A stretch of 64,000 nt of DNA from Trichobilharzia szidati (GCA_944472155.2 OX235271.1:84953256-85017255), one strand, 5' to 3'. Positions 11,328-23,595 are shown, numbered from the stretch's first letter. The notes: generated from the sequence alone by a model not told the origin. A program made the numbers and translations.

Positions 11328-11690
11328 CGCTTCATCTTTGATCAGTGATTGACATCAATTAAAGGACCACTAAAAACAAAGGAGGAATAATAAGCTGGAG
11401 CGTCCTAATTAGGCAGTACATATCCATCACCGCGCCCGCGATCTACCTCAAAACCTTCAGATTGCGAGTTACTCCCATTGACTATTTAGCTAGTCGAACG
11501 AAATCTAATAATCGGTGAATTCTAACTTTTAATAATTCACGATTTATGTCGATCCTAGGTGGGATGGTCAGTGACCTGCTGAAGAGTCCCAAAATGGAAC
11601 GAAACAGCTGTTCAGTACTACCTACTTTTCAGTGGTCCTCTAGTTCATGTCATTCCCTTGTCAAACTTGGCCTAATAATCACACGTGGGG
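11328..11690. mobile_element. SINE family B foldback relic
   Basis: A reverse copy (11328-11540) is followed by a + strand hammerhead and 3' arm (11570-11690). The + hammerhead (CTGAAGA at 11578-11584, GAAA at 11600-11603, CAGCTG after it) keeps the core, but stem II (GTCC/GAAC) and stem I are broken. Confidence 0.6.
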
Positions 11691-11699
11691 ATCACTGTT

Positions 11700-12580
11700 T
11701 TATTTTCATTTGCAAATGTAATATACTTTTAATTATATTTAAGATTATCTTTCAATTATTTAATCTACCATTACTGAAATTTCAACACTTCCTCTTATAA
11801 ACAGAATGGCGGAAACATCATGTTTAATAACATTCCACAATCCACTTCATTTCATTCATATTATCTCTGCATGTAGTCAGATAAGAAGTCGATGTCCTGT
11901 TGATGTTAGTGTTTATATTCGCATATTTATTTATTTTTAAGTGGTTAGACATAAAGTGACATTTCTTCCTGTAAATTAAAAGGTGAAGGAGTATCTTCAA
12001 CTGTCTTGACCTTTAGATGTTTTTTTCTTCACAAGCTGACAAAAAAGGTTAAATAGAATGACAGGATATTTACTGGACAAAAATATTTTGGGGAGGATGA
12101 TTACGTAACATATGCTAATCATATACAAAAGAACTAAGTTGTAAAATTAAAGAAATATGTTCAAAAAATGATTTTCCTGTAAAATATCTTTTTCCTTTCT
12201 ATTTATCGTTTTACTTCATTTCTCTTGAAGTGTCCTTTTTTTGAAAAGCCCAAGCCTTCTTTCTATTGAAATTTGATCAGATTAGTTTTAATAGATTGAG
12301 AATTAGTGGTAATATTCTTGAAGTAAATAAGAGTATTAAAATAATCATATTTTAGCATAATTAAATTAGAAAAAGGAAATTATTTGAATCCTTAACCAGT
12401 TTTAGTGTTGATCTTAAAAATATTTTGAAGGGGTTGAATTAAATTTCCCCATTTAAATTGTTCGTTTTAAGTAATATTTTTGAAATTTGAATGAACTTAT
12501 TTCTGTGTTCCATGTATGTTTCTCTAATGACTATACTATCTAATGTTTAGATTTCTGTTGGTCTATCTGTTAAAAGTCTC
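11700..12580. other. Unassigned AT-rich intergenic DNA
   Basis: No feature recognised. Confidence 0.5.
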
Positions 12581-12584
12581 AGTA

Positions 12585-12765
12585 ACAGTGGTGCCTTTCT
12601 ACGGGTTGAGACTGCCAGCCTTGAGGCCGTCTTCCTACTATATCCGGCCTACTGCCAGCTCAAAGAGACTTAAGAGTGCGTCGGTCGTGAATCGAACTCG
12701 TAACCACGTGGGTGCCTGGCTATTATCCAACCACTGAGACACTGACGCACTGAGAGTGGTATATT
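12585..12765 (-). mobile_element. tRNA-headed SINE (family C-like)
   Basis: Read in reverse, the unit starts with 'agtgcgtcagtgtctcagtg' (A-box-like) and has a B-box-like 'gagttcgattcac', close to the family C head at 57090-57170. The body differs from the other C copies. Confidence 0.5.
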
Positions 12766-13040
12766 ATTCGGCAAAATGTAATTACCAAGTAAACAGATTT
12801 TAGGGTCACCAGATGAGGTCGTTGATCAGACAGTTACTAAGTCAGCACATAGCAACCTGTGAATTCTAACTTCTGCTAATTCGAGACATATAATGTGATT
12901 GCAAACCAATGTCGTAGACTAGTATCTACCCTTACATCCGAATTGGCAAACTGTACCAGTAACAACTTCTCAATAGAATTTCTGGAATTCTATCGTGTAG
13001 CAGGTCTTTAGTGAGAAGTAGATTAATTTTTCTAGTGTTA

Positions 13041-13041
13041 G

Positions 13042-13070
<29 letters not shown>
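13041..13070. repeat. (AT)n microsatellite
   Basis: About 14 AT dinucleotides next to the 3' end of the CR1-like element. Confidence 0.85.
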
Positions 13071-13073
<3 letters not shown>

Positions 13074-13074
13074 T

Positions 13075-14543
13075 AATAATGATTTGCTTTATTCCAAAGC
13101 AGTACATGTGATACAGAATGGAATTCTCAGTATTTTTACTACAGTATTGCATCCAGTTAGTACATTATCAATAAATAGAATTTTACATAGATTAAGGTAA
13201 TCTCAGTTCATTATTACAACACATTGGCATGTCGGTAGCAAAGGAAAAGCTGAAACAGTGTTTGAAGGTGTTAGAAAAGTGGGAGCTGTCATATTTACTG
13301 GTGTTAGCGAGAGAAAGAAACAAAGCGGCACATAACGGAAAAAAAGGAAAAAAAGAAAGAGAGAAAAGGAAAAGAAAGAAAGAAAATGTTGCACCTATAA
13401 ATGATGTGAGTTGGAAAGACGACGTCCAGTTGTTCTACTGACTATTTAATGAATTACAGGTGTCACACCTAATGCTTTCTTTATCGCACAGAACACGAGC
13501 CAAGTAGGGTATGGTTGAGTTTTTGTACTTGTTAGTGCAAGCAAATAGTTTTCTACATAGGCTTCTGGTTTTGCCTGATGAGATGCAAAGGGAGAGTTGT
13601 GAATGAAGAGGGTGGTGTGAGTTAGGTAAAATGGATTTAGCCCATTTTTCACATGAGTCCATTTGCCTGTCGACCAGAGTATTACCAAGCTGGTTAAGTG
13701 ACAGCACGTTGCTTACCCTGCTGACAACCTTTAACATCCTGCGTAATATGTTATAGTCTTTCTTCCGTAGCCCGGGAAAAACTAAGGGGGAACAATAGAG
13801 AATAATAGGCAGAATACGAGGATTAACGAATTGTAGGAGTAAGGGTTGGATGATACCAGAATGCTTTAACTTCTTGATGTAGAAGGTAAGACGGAATATT
13901 TTATTAGAAATTGCTAGGATATGAGACGACCAGGAGAGATCAGCAGATAGAATGACGCCTAGGTACTTAATTTCCGACTTGGTTTCTTTTTCAGTGCCAT
14001 CTATGTTGCACACCTCGTGAGAGCCAACCAGTTTGTTTAGGTCGGATTTATGCCTAAAGGTGAAATTGACTGTCTGGCATTTGGAGGGGTTTAAGGTAAG
14101 ACCGTTTTCCTTGGACCACTGGTTGATTTCTGACAGAAAGCCATTAAGTTTAGAGCAGTCGCTTTAACATTTGACAGGCAAAGTTACGGTCAGATCGTCA
14201 GCATATTTTACAAAATTAGTGTCATTTGAAGATGGTAAGTCATGTAGAAAGAAAGAAAAGAGAAGTTGGGAGAGTACAGCGCCTTGGGGGACTCCGGCTT
14301 CAGTGAGTACGGTAGAGGATGATTTACCTTTGTATACGGTGTACTGCATTCTGTTAGAAAAGTAGGAATGCAGCCAGATAGTGACCCAGGACTCGGTTTT
14401 TGTCAAAGAGAGCTTATTTAGCAGGAGACATCTAGGAACAGAGTCGAAAGCTGAAGTGAAATCAAGAGACGTGCAGCGGACGTATTTGGCACCTTCATCT
14501 AATGATGAGACGATGTTGTTGTGTAAGACAGCTGCAGAGTCTT
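13075..14543 (-). mobile_element. CR1/Jockey-like non-LTR retrotransposon, 3' half
   Basis: Reverse strand. The frame at 14164-14406 carries RT motifs GVPQGAVLSQLLF and YADDLTV (the catalytic YADD box). After a frame break, 13435-14013 (192 codons) carries the thumb and C-terminal region, including KYLGVILSADLSW and later IPYLARVL. The 3' UTR ends near 13075 at an ATTATT-like tail. At least one frameshift separates the frames, so it is inactive. The 5' half is missing, cut at a SINE family B copy at 14545. Assignment to the CR1/Jockey group rests on the VPQG/YADD style. Confidence 0.85.
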
Positions 14544-14544
14544 A

Positions 14545-14775
14545 ACAGTCAGAATTCATAGGCAATTGGATTCTATCTGAGTGAATAAATGGTCAACAAG
14601 CTCGCTTCACAACCTGAAGATCCCCAGTTCGATCAGTGGTGAGTGGTTATGGGTGTGTACTCCTGAAGAGTCCCTGGGCTAGACGAAGACAAATGTCCAG
14701 TAAATTCTGTTTTCACTAGTTCCCTAAATAAAGTCATTTGGTGATTAGATTTAAAATTGGTCAATTCCTTACAAA
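14545..14775 (+). mobile_element. SINE family B, 5'-truncated
   Basis: + strand copy beginning in the tRNA-like part, with CTGAAGA kept at about 14664-14670. The GAAA side is scrambled. It ends in the usual 3' tail region. Confidence 0.6.
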
Positions 14776-15505
14776 CAATACAGATTTCGCCTGATAAGTG
14801 GTAACTATTATTAGTCAGTTCTATTGAAGTGTTCACCAGATAAAGCGGTATCAGTCTACCATCCATAGTAGCCAAAAATGTAACAATAGTTTCTTAGGGT
14901 ATCAATGTTTATTTCTTACAAAAACAAAACTCTTTGGTTATGATATTATCAGATCCCATCAATCCTGGGTTAGAAGACACATGAGTTAATCAACCATGAA
15001 AAACTGGACATCTATTTCTATCAGATTTTAAACAACTTCAGAAAATCAACCATTGACTGGAATCACTTGGTAACAAGGCAAGTATGCTTCAAATTACGTC
15101 ACAACTCTTTAACTTATTAAGTCTAGATGTACTTCAAGAGATTTCAAAAGGTCAGCAGCTTTCACTTGAGCTCTAATTATAATTTCAGGTCTTGGCAAAG
15201 TATATCCTGCAGTAAAAAAGAAATGATTGCGTGAAATCGAGTAGTAATAATGATGACTTATTATTCTGAAGATATATTATTTTTATACTTTTCACGTGCT
15301 TCACTTACTGATTTGAATCTAACCGCCATTTCAACCTCCACTTCGCCTCCAATCAACACCCAGTACACCAATAGTAGTCTGCTAGTCCAAAACTATCTCG
15401 CTATCAACAGCTTCTTGGTCAAAGGTTTAAAAGACTCCGTAACTTATAGGTCAATTTCCAAATTAAAATGAAATAGAGGACTTCAAATGTTAGTTTATTG
15501 GGATT
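14776..15505. other. Unassigned intergenic DNA
   Basis: No feature recognised. Confidence 0.4.
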
Positions 15506-15509
15506 TGAT

Positions 15510-15690
15510 TAGTTTCAATTTCGATCACGGATTGATAACTATCAGGGTAGCACTGAAAACCAAGAAATACAGGAGAGCTGTTTCATCATTGGTGTACCGT
15601 TGAAGAGTTCCGAAGTGGAACGAAACAGCCATCCAGTAATTCACTACTGTTTTCATTGATTCTCTAACTAGTAAATTCTATCTCTCGTGT
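15510..15690. mobile_element. SINE family B 3' arms only, foldback
   Basis: A reverse 3' arm (15515-15590) faces a + strand 3' arm (15600-15670) with almost no tRNA-like middle. 'gaacgaaacagccatccagt' marks the + hammerhead relic. Confidence 0.55.
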
Positions 15691-16250
15691 TAAGTGGTGC
15701 AATGTGGTGAGTGATACTGAGGTTAGACATGGAATGTTAAGTAAGGAGGACAAGGTACTTGACGAGGTTCTGAAGCCTCGACGACTGAGGTCGCTAGGGC
15801 ATGTGTTGTGCATGCTGAGCTATCGTCTTTCTTGACCAGTAGTGTTAGCCGACACAGGAGTAAGTTTGAAAAGAGTTATGAGTGGTCAAACCAAAGCCTT
15901 GTATCAATCCTTGGATTCTTTAACAGTTAGTTTCAGCCACCTAGAGAAGTGTCGGTTGCCTGGTTGGTATCCTAGGGTTCCTAAGAACCAATAGTTATAG
16001 ACTATTGGAAATATGGCTCAGATCCATTCACTATTTGTGATCTCCTAGATCCATCATGTTTCTCCATGTTGCTATTCTCTCTATCTCACATTTCTGCTTA
16101 TTACAGTACTTCTAAATCTCTTTATCCTCTAATTTGTCTACCTTTGTGAGTTACATGGAATATGTCAACTTGAACTGTGATACATTCATGCCAAGTTCTA
16201 CGCTGAAACTCAGTCGGTCAGCCAGTCATCACAGAATATCAGATGGGATC
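15690..16250 (+). mobile_element. Non-LTR retrotransposon C-terminal relic
   Basis: An eroded + frame reads as LKPRRLRSLGHVLCM at about 15770-15815, resembling the RxLRWLGHxLRM motif seen after the RT in RTE-like and related elements. The sequence is not the main RTE family of this window. Downstream it is full of stops. Confidence 0.4.
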
Positions 16251-16259
16251 TGCGTAGTC

Positions 16260-17140
16260 TAGGCGATAGTATCCTTATCTGAATGAGTACTGAGAGGGAA
16301 AGATTTAAGCAAACGATAGGAGATAAATTTATAAATAGCTCAGACAATTCTTAACAAACACCAACCTAAAGTCAAGATTTTCTTTCTGATCAACTTCGAC
16401 AAGCTAGAACACAAGTTATCTACACAAAAAGCACATTAATGCCTTACATTCTTATGAATTTTGATCGCACCCCATGAATCACTGGTGTTGTAACGAAAGT
16501 TTAAAAATAAGACACCTCATGAAATGACTGATTTTCAAATTCTATTGACTTATTGTGTAAAAAAGAATCATAATTTCTGAATATTATATGCCATGTATAT
16601 AGCCACAGTAACAGCTTATCAAACCAGTTTTGTCCCCATATGTTTAATAATAACTTCCTAGGGACTTTGTATGCCGTGAAAGTCAAAACTCACTGAGACT
16701 AACCTTTTTTGAAGTATGAAGTGAGAAATCAAGCCGTGTGGTGCTTAAAATTTGTCACCTTTTATAAAATCCTACAAAAAATTCTTCTCAAGAGGAAAAT
16801 ATCTCTTCCCAGGTCAGGGGCTAACCCAATGAACTCCACCTTCGAATGTGAACAGTGAACATTCTTCACTGACTTTATATTAAGATTATTATTATTATTC
16901 CTACCATTATTATTATTAATAAGTTTAATCCAATTGAATTTCCACTTGAACAGAAAGTGTGAACAGTTCCTGACTTCTTTTTCGTTGTATAAAACCTCGT
17001 TTCCACAGGATACCAAAAAAATAAATATAACTTAATCCACTTGAAAAATGAAAAAAAAACTACAAAAATGATATTAAGATTTTTATTATTAAAGAATGTC
17101 CAAGTTATTTTTTCATTATTATTTGTCCAGTAATGATCAA
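16260..17140. other. Unassigned AT-rich intergenic DNA
   Basis: No feature recognised. Short ATT-rich simple runs lie near 16885-16920. Confidence 0.45.
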
Positions 17141-17147
17141 AAAATTC

Positions 17148-17822
17148 ATGATTTCATCATGAACTGACATCGGTTAGAAGATCATTGAAAAACCTGTAGG
17201 GAGTCCTGGACAACCAGCTGTTTCGCCAGCCTGGTTTAGGACTCTCCATCAGTATGCATCCACCGTCAGGGTTCGAACCCAGGACCTCCTGGTAACAAGG
17301 TGAGCAAGCTCTTAGACCATTAATTTACTGGAACCCGATCCAATGGCCAGTCCATGAATTCCAACTTCTACCAATTCACGATATGGCGCGACCACTAGTG
17401 AATGTCATCCGTGGTGAGTATTTGTCCTGACACCCGACCAATCAAATCTCTATAAACCAACACTTGAAAATCAGGTAGGTAGTTACCTGGGGTTCTAGTG
17501 GGAAGTCATGAACAGCGGGGTACAGGAGGTCGGGTGTTAGGACAAATACTCGCCAGCGATGACATTCGCTAGGTTCGCGCTGTAGCGTGAATTGGCAGAA
17601 GTTGGTATTTATGGGCCACTCAATTGGGTTCAACTGGCTAAATGGACTACGACCTCACATTGCAACTAGGAGGTCCTGGGTTCGAACTGTGGCGGTGTTT
17701 GCGTAATGATGAAGAGTCCCAAACTAAGCTGGCGAAACAACAGGCTGTCCTCTAACCAATGTCAATTCATGATGAAATCCTGAAACCAACCAAATCCCTG
17801 CAAACCAACACTTGAATTCCAA
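17148..17822. mobile_element. SINE family B inverted pair
   Basis: A reverse copy (17148-17435) is joined to a complete + copy (17440-17822). Both keep tRNA-like B boxes ('ggttcgaaccc', 'ggttcgaactg'). Both hammerheads belong to a variant with 'ctggcgaaac' in place of 'taggacgaaac'. They are decayed in stem I and the core. Confidence 0.75.
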
Positions 17823-17944
17823 AATATTGTATGGAAACTTTATAAGATCAGCGATGACATATCTCACTACTGGGTTGATAGACATTTATCAATGTAATAC
17901 ATGTAATGATGTTTGAAGGTGGAAGTTAAGTTTCGTTAAGTTTC

Positions 17945-18000
17945 GAACTAGAGCCTGGTAATCTGCCAACTGAGCTATGAGACCCTGGCAGTTTATTATT
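17945..18000 (-). mobile_element. Short tRNA-like head fragment
   Basis: Reverse strand 'tcatagctcagttggcagat' (A box) and, about 20 bases on, 'tagttcgaaac' (B-box-like). Too short for a tRNA, and it abuts an RTE 3' tail, so it is probably a SINE remnant. Confidence 0.45.
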
Positions 18001-18830
18001 ATTCTCTTGTTCTTCAAGTGGAGAATACAGCTTTAGAAGCATATCTCAATTAAACCCTGTTCTCGTTGCAATTCTTTTTAGCTGAATCTACGACTGCCCA
18101 TACCTGTCGCTTCCCAGTCACGTAATCTCCTCCATTTCACCTTCTGAACCACAACCAACTCATCACTTGTCATCCGGCTTCCCCTAGAGTTGATGTGATG
18201 TCATTTAACGGTTTTCTCTGTGTATATCTAAGCCATCTCCATTCTCATCTACATATTTGTTAAGCAATAGGTTCTTGGTTGTCTCATTGCCTGCGAGAGT
18301 ACCTACTGGCTCATTCTTTCCCACAAATCATTTCGATTTTCAGTTTGGATCAGTGAAGGCGGCCGTTAATAAAAGTTTGAAGTAACCAGTTAAAATTGCT
18401 TTTCATGACCCCTGAACCAAGTCTTTGAACCCTTACAGAATCACTGACTGACTTCACATTAATTATGAAAGTCCAAATCTTGTTCCTCATGTTGAGTTCA
18501 GTAGATTTCCATACTGATTTCGCAGTTATAAAGATCTAACTGGTTTTCTTGATCTGATTCTAACTTTGGTATCCTGATCCATACCTCCTATAGTTGAAAT
18601 AATGCTGTGCTGGTCATGTAAGTGAAAGGGAAGTCTTTCTATAGGTTTCTTCCACTGATGGTGACTGGTGCTTCTCATTGTTGTTGGTTGAGTCTTCTCT
18701 GTGTTCATTTGAAGTCGGATATTCATTGGATTACTCTTCTGCCAACTTGTTGGTTTTCGCCTGTACATATCTGATTTCGTGTGACAAAAGAGACAAATCG
18801 TTAGCGAAGTCCAAATCTTCATCCCAACGT
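18000..18830 (-). mobile_element. RTE-like retrotransposon 3' fragment
   Basis: Reverse strand: tail with ATTATTATT at 18000, then the eroded coding region up to the RT palm (about 18790-18820). The segment at 18580-18690 reads as the FHLHDQHSIISTIGG-like counterpart of [13 protein letters not shown] in the best copy. Many lesions. Confidence 0.7.
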
Positions 18831-18957
18831 ATTCTTATGTAATTACGAACAAATAAGATCATTTACAAACTATTCATTATGTAATAGCACGTTACTAACT
18901 TCTACAAATTAACTGTTTAATTTATTCTTACTGTAAATGCGAATTAAAAAACCAGTT

Positions 18958-19375
18958 TAGAGACTATTTAAAAATAGACACTGCTGGACAGCGTTTTCGT
19001 CCTAGTTTGTGACTCGCTGGCAGTACGCACCAATCGGCTTTCGAACTCAGGACATCTCAGTCACAAGGAAAGCTCGTAGACCATTCAGCCACTGCGACTT
19101 GACTTGGCTCAATGACCAGCCAATATATTCTAACTTCAATCAATTTGCAGTTTAAGCGCGACCACCAAGCAATGTCATCATCGAGTATGTGTCCTTACTC
19201 CCGACTGAGTGGACCCCACTGTTTATCTCGACTCCTCAACAGAACTCCTCCAGGTAACGTCATTCAGTAGCCATTCACTGGTGAGCATCAGATTAATTTC
19301 AGAGCTAGTTTGGTTCACTAAATGACGGTCAAACTTGAAATAGATCAAATCTCAATAAACCAACTCTTAAAAGAG
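18958..19375 (-). mobile_element. SINE family B copy, full-length
   Basis: Reverse strand: 3' arm, degenerate hammerhead (about 18984-19036), tRNA-like region (19040-19105), then the 5' region through 'gcgcgaccaccaagcaatgt' to 'aataaaccaactc'. Confidence 0.65.
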
Positions 19376-19385
19376 CAGAGTTTCA

Positions 19386-20105
19386 CAATATGGCGATAAT
19401 CTAATAGAATTCCCTATTCTATTCTCAAGTGTATAACCTTCCCCTTTCCAAGCCTTCCTATTTCTTTCTCCCGCCGATTTAATTAATTAAATAAATAAAA
19501 ATGGCGTAGTCTCAATTATACCAGTCAATCTTCAAAAGTTAATCAAAGTAAAGGCACTCCACATAAATACAAAAATATTCTACAGAAATAACAAAACTTA
19601 TCTAGACAAGTGTTAAAACGACAAAATATACATATTTGAACTTAAAATACAAATAAATAAAAACGAACAACAGAGAATGAGGATTTACCGGACGCACGTA
19701 CGGACGTACGTACATATTGTGATTTGAATAAGCTTATTAAATTTTGTTTCCATGTCGTGTACATATGACGCCACTTCACTTATATATATTCTGTGTTGAT
19801 AACTGTCATTTCGCCGTTACTTCAATTTTTAATTAATTTTTAATATTGTGGCTGAACTTTACTTGTGTCTGTTCACTGTCTTCTTGTCCTTCTTCGCCCC
19901 TCTTCAGGTAGATAGTTAAATTATTTTAACCATAACAAGCGAAATGACAAAAGCCTTCTTTTTGATTTAACAACAGTAGTGTATTCTGCCAATCGAAGAA
20001 AAACTGTCACGCCATTATTAAATAAACTATTGTGTAAATATTTGTTTTTCCCCATTGCTTGAGGTTTATTAGATCTGAAATGCCAATGAGAACACTCCAA
20101 CAGTG
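19386..20105 (-). repeat. Long dispersed repeat, copy 1 (inverted partner at 55.4-56.2 kb)
   Basis: About 720 bases that read, on the reverse strand, as a close match to 55411-56174. Shared marks include a GTACGTAC-type palindromic stretch (19697-19713), 'acaacagagaatgaggattt' and 'aaatatttgtttttcccc'. No coding capacity. Possible TG...CA ends suggest a solo LTR, but no target-site duplication could be confirmed. Confidence 0.75.
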
Positions 20106-20109
20106 TCTG

Positions 20110-20290
20110 AAAATAAACATGATACTGTCTGATGAATGGTGACCAGCAGCTGAATTCACAATAAGCATTTCGTCCTATTAGGGACTCTTCATTTGTATAT
20201 CTCTTTCTCTTCTGACTCACCAAAGACTTGGATGCATTCCGATGATGAATCTAAAATAGGACGAAATCTATGTCATGGTTTCCGTTACGA
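20110..20290. mobile_element. SINE family A fragments, inverted
   Basis: A reverse relic with 'gcatttcgtcctattaggga' (20163-20182) is followed by a + relic at 20236-20285 with 'aataggacgaaat'. Both are hammerhead-like blocks with decayed cores. Confidence 0.5.
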
Positions 20291-20318
20291 GTCACCATCA
20301 ATCAAATATTATTGTTAT

Positions 20319-20824
20319 TCAAGTATTGGTTTGTAGGGATTAATTTGATTGGTTACAGGATTTCATCATGAGCTGACGTTGGTTAGAGAACCATTGGAAA
20401 ACTTGGGAGTTCTGGAAAGCTGTTTCATCCTAGTTTGGGACACTTCAGCAGCACCCACCCACCGGGGTTCGAACCCAGGACCTTCTGGTTACAAGGCGAG
20501 CTCGTAGACCATTAAGCCACTTGGACCCGATCCAATGGCCTATGAATTCTAACTTCGGCCAATTCACGACATAGTGCGACCACAAGCCAATGTCTTCGGC
20601 GAGTATTTGTCCTCACACCCGATCTGCTGCACCCAACTGGTCACGACTTCCCACTGGAACCCCAGGTACCTACCTGAATAGGGCCAGTCGCCAGTGAGCA
20701 TCTCATTTATATTCTAACCCCGGTAGGTGCACACTGTGAAGAGTACCAAACTAGGACGAAACAGCTGTCCAATACACTCAGGTTTTCCAATGGTTCTCTA
20801 ACTAATGTCAGCTCATGATGAAAA
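20319..20824. mobile_element. SINE family B: reverse full copy plus forward 3' arm
   Basis: Reverse unit 20319-20720 with B box ('ggttcgaaccc' near 20466) and a 5' region to 'cagtgagcatctcatttata'. + strand 3' arm 20720-20824 with 'gaagagtaccaaactaggac' and GAAA. The + core has TGTGAAGA instead of CTGAAGA. Confidence 0.75.
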
Positions 20825-21000
20825 TATTATTGTGTTTACACTTTACGCTTTTAGTGACTGACATTTACTGATTCTATGAACTTTGGTTTTATTTTTCAAA
20901 ATACTGAGAATTTGTATGACCAAGTCACTATGGTAAAATCAGTAATCTAATAATTACCTTCTCCGTGGAGAACAAACTGTATTCAGGAAAAGCAAATTAT

Positions 21001-21229
21001 TTTTTGTTTTTTAAAACTCCACTACATTTCCAGTGGAACGTAGGGCTTCAAACTACAGGCTTGAAGTTTCTAAGTAGTGATGTTTATTTTTACGGGATGG
21101 GTTTGCTGGCCTCATACTCAACCTTCACTCTCTACCATTCTTATTACTGGAGTGAATCGGCCGGGGATAGAACCCCGGACTACATCCGTGATCGGCGAGC
21201 ATTCTACAACTGTGCCAACGACTCACAAG
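21001..21229 (-). mobile_element. SINE family C inserted in RTE
   Basis: Flanked by a 10-base direct repeat 'agcaaattat' (20991-21000 and 21230-21239). On the reverse strand a tRNA-like head with A box and 'ggggttctatccc' B-box variant is followed by the body and an RTE-like tail ('cctacgttccactggaaatg'). The duplication shows insertion into the already present RTE copy. Confidence 0.8.
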
Positions 21230-22150
21230 AGCAAATTATGTGTAGATCTAATTGCAACGCTACTCATTATCATAGAACGGAATGTAGAATGATGGCCAGT
21301 TGTCAACCTCAAGTTTATCGATTTTGAAAAGGCTTTTAGTAGTGTCAGCTGTGAAGTAATTCGGAAATTACTTCAACGCTATGGAGTGAAGTGCTGTAAA
21401 CTTTTATAAACTTCATTCAACAGCTATATGATACTGCCACATGCCAAGTGATTGACGGTGGAATTGTCAAAGAAGTGTCTGAAGTGAAGGCATGGGTTAG
21501 GCAGGGCTGCCTATTATCACCGATGATATTCCTGTCTTTGATGGACTGGATCATATAGCAGGCGGTGGGAAGCACAAAGACAGGCACACGTCATACCGAC
21601 AGGAAGACAGTGGAAGATTTGACCCTCACGGATGAATTATGTCTAGTGTAATATTGTGGCAGTAGAAGACCAATGACTTGGTAAAGGAGTAATTATTTGA
21701 AATTCGTTATCGCTATATGACGAGATTATGTACATCTTATCTTCAAATCATCAACTGCATAGAACTTCCGCGTTGTGCTACTTTTTTCCTTCATATTGTG
21801 TTTCTTTATGTTTCTTTTCACGTCTCACATGTTTCCCTGCAACGTTGAATCATTTGCTTTCTCTGAAATCAAATCTGTCTCCCTTCTATTTGATGTGTTT
21901 CTCCTGACGAACTTCTCTTTATATTTTGGTGATAAATCTCACAAGTAACATACACTACGATATAATCTGGAAGATCTATTGGCCAAAACTAACAATCTTG
22001 CAGAATAGGGAGCGTAGACAGTACTTTACGTGGACAGAGAGAAGACAGAAGTGATGAAGACGTCTAACGAACAACAACAGCAACTAGGTAGTCATCTCTT
22101 TCATTTACCTAGACAGCGTCGTTTCAACTGCAGGTGGCAGTGATGAGGAT

Positions 22151-22532
22151 CCAATCAAAAAAACCCTATAAAATCAATACTTGAAAATTATTCTGATGCA
22201 CGCTAGCGACTTGCCCTATTCAGGGGTTCTAGTGGTAAGCTGTGACCAGCAGGGTACAGCAGGTTAAAGATGAGGAAGTAACTCATCGAAGAAGACATTG
22301 AGAAATGGTCGCGCTATGTCGTGAATTGGCAAGAGTTAGAATTCATGCTCTCGCAATTCGATCTGGTCCTAGTGGCTTAATGGTTTACAAGCACGCTGGC
22401 CTTGTAACCAGAAGGTCCTGGGTTCGAACCTCGGTGACTTCATACTGCTGAAGAGTCCCAAACTAGGGCGGGACAGCTGTCCAGTACTCTAGTGGTTCTC
22501 TAACTGGTATCTGCCCCTCCATCCAGTCAAGA
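22151..22532 (+). mobile_element. SINE family B, full-length with target-site duplication
   Basis: 382 bases flanked by 'gatgaggat' (22142-22150 and 22533-22541) inside the RTE copy. Order: 5' region from 'ccaatcaaa', tRNA-like part with A-box-like 'tggcttaatggtt' and B box 'ggttcgaacct', hammerhead at 22442-22487, 3' tail ending 'catccagtcaaga'. Core CTGAAGA is kept, but the GAAA side is GGGA, so this copy should not self-cleave. It best defines the element's ends. Confidence 0.85.
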
Positions 22533-23096
22533 GATGAGGATGTCCAAGTCAGGCAGAATTGGAAAAGTAGGACAGACATTCATTACTGTGAAATCAGTGT
22601 GGAAATCTACTGTATTCAGTTTATGGGACTAGATTCAAATTATCAATACCAATGTCAAGTCAGTGATTCTATATTCTTCAGTGACTTGGGTGCCCCAAGC
22701 ATTTCCAACAGGCTAATGCACAATTTTACCAACACCTACCTTTGTTGCCTTGCCACTGAATACCAGGTGGCCGACCAGAAGTGATATTCATAAAGCATCT
22801 CTCAACCAAGTACCTGTTACTCAACAATATACAGTAGGAAAAGCAGATGGATTGAATAGTCCCTGAAGAGGCCATCAGATAGTATCATATGCCAGATCTT
22901 CGAGTGGAACCAGGATTCGAAGAGACACGTTGTTTCTGAGTTCAAGGGTAACATGAAACGGTGGAATAAGTAAAAGCCTATGGGCAGTTGTGGCGCAACT
23001 CAAATTGGACTTAAGAGAATAGAGAGAAGCGGCGGTATTCTACTAAGGCCCTATATTCCACTAGGAACACTAGAGAAATACAATAAATAATAATAA

Positions 23097-23590
23097 AATA
23101 CTGGCCAAGAGGTCCACCAGTTGACTTAGCAGACCCAGCTGCTAACCACGTCAATCCTGTTGTAGTAGGTAGTGCCTAGGTATCATGGCCGATTAGTACC
23201 ACGTTAGTTGACCATCTGAGTCTTCTTCTGTCAATCCTAATCATCTTGAATTAGATGGTGAAGTAAAGATTGTTAAATGAAGGTGAAATATTGATGTAAT
23301 CAGTCATGAGTGAAGATGAAATAAGAAGGCTACTTCATACATCAGCTACTACAGTCTGAAGGCCAATGGTTCGAGTCTTACGGTGACGCAGATTTTCAGT
23401 TAATCTTCAATCACCATTTATTACATCGCAAATAATAATATGTCAGTCTAAACCTATCTCAGATGGTTCAAACGTCACATCTAATGTCTGCCGAATAGAC
23501 TAATTTGGTGTGTAGTATATGGAACTGATTAGCAAGTAACCTGCTCTTTGGCGCTTTTGCTCTTCCTTAAGTTTTTATCATGAAATCGGT
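23097..23590. other. Unassigned intergenic DNA
   Basis: No feature recognised. Confidence 0.4.
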
Positions 23591-23595
23591 TCATC

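Larger units (their letters stand above)
20950..23096 (+). mobile_element. RTE-like retrotransposon, split by two SINEs
   Basis: + strand RT region from about 20950, ending in the AATAATAATAA tail at 23096. Recognisable blocks: FIDFEKAF-like at about 21315-21340, the [11 protein letters not shown] box at about 21498-21530, and an eroded EKTEVMK block at about 22038-22060. SINE C (21001-21229) and SINE B (22151-22532) sit inside with target-site duplications. Stops are frequent; the element is dead. Confidence 0.8.

Noticed and set aside
22442..22487. Active hammerhead in the full-length SINE B copy
   Set aside because: The GAAA side of the core reads GGGA, which removes invariant adenines.
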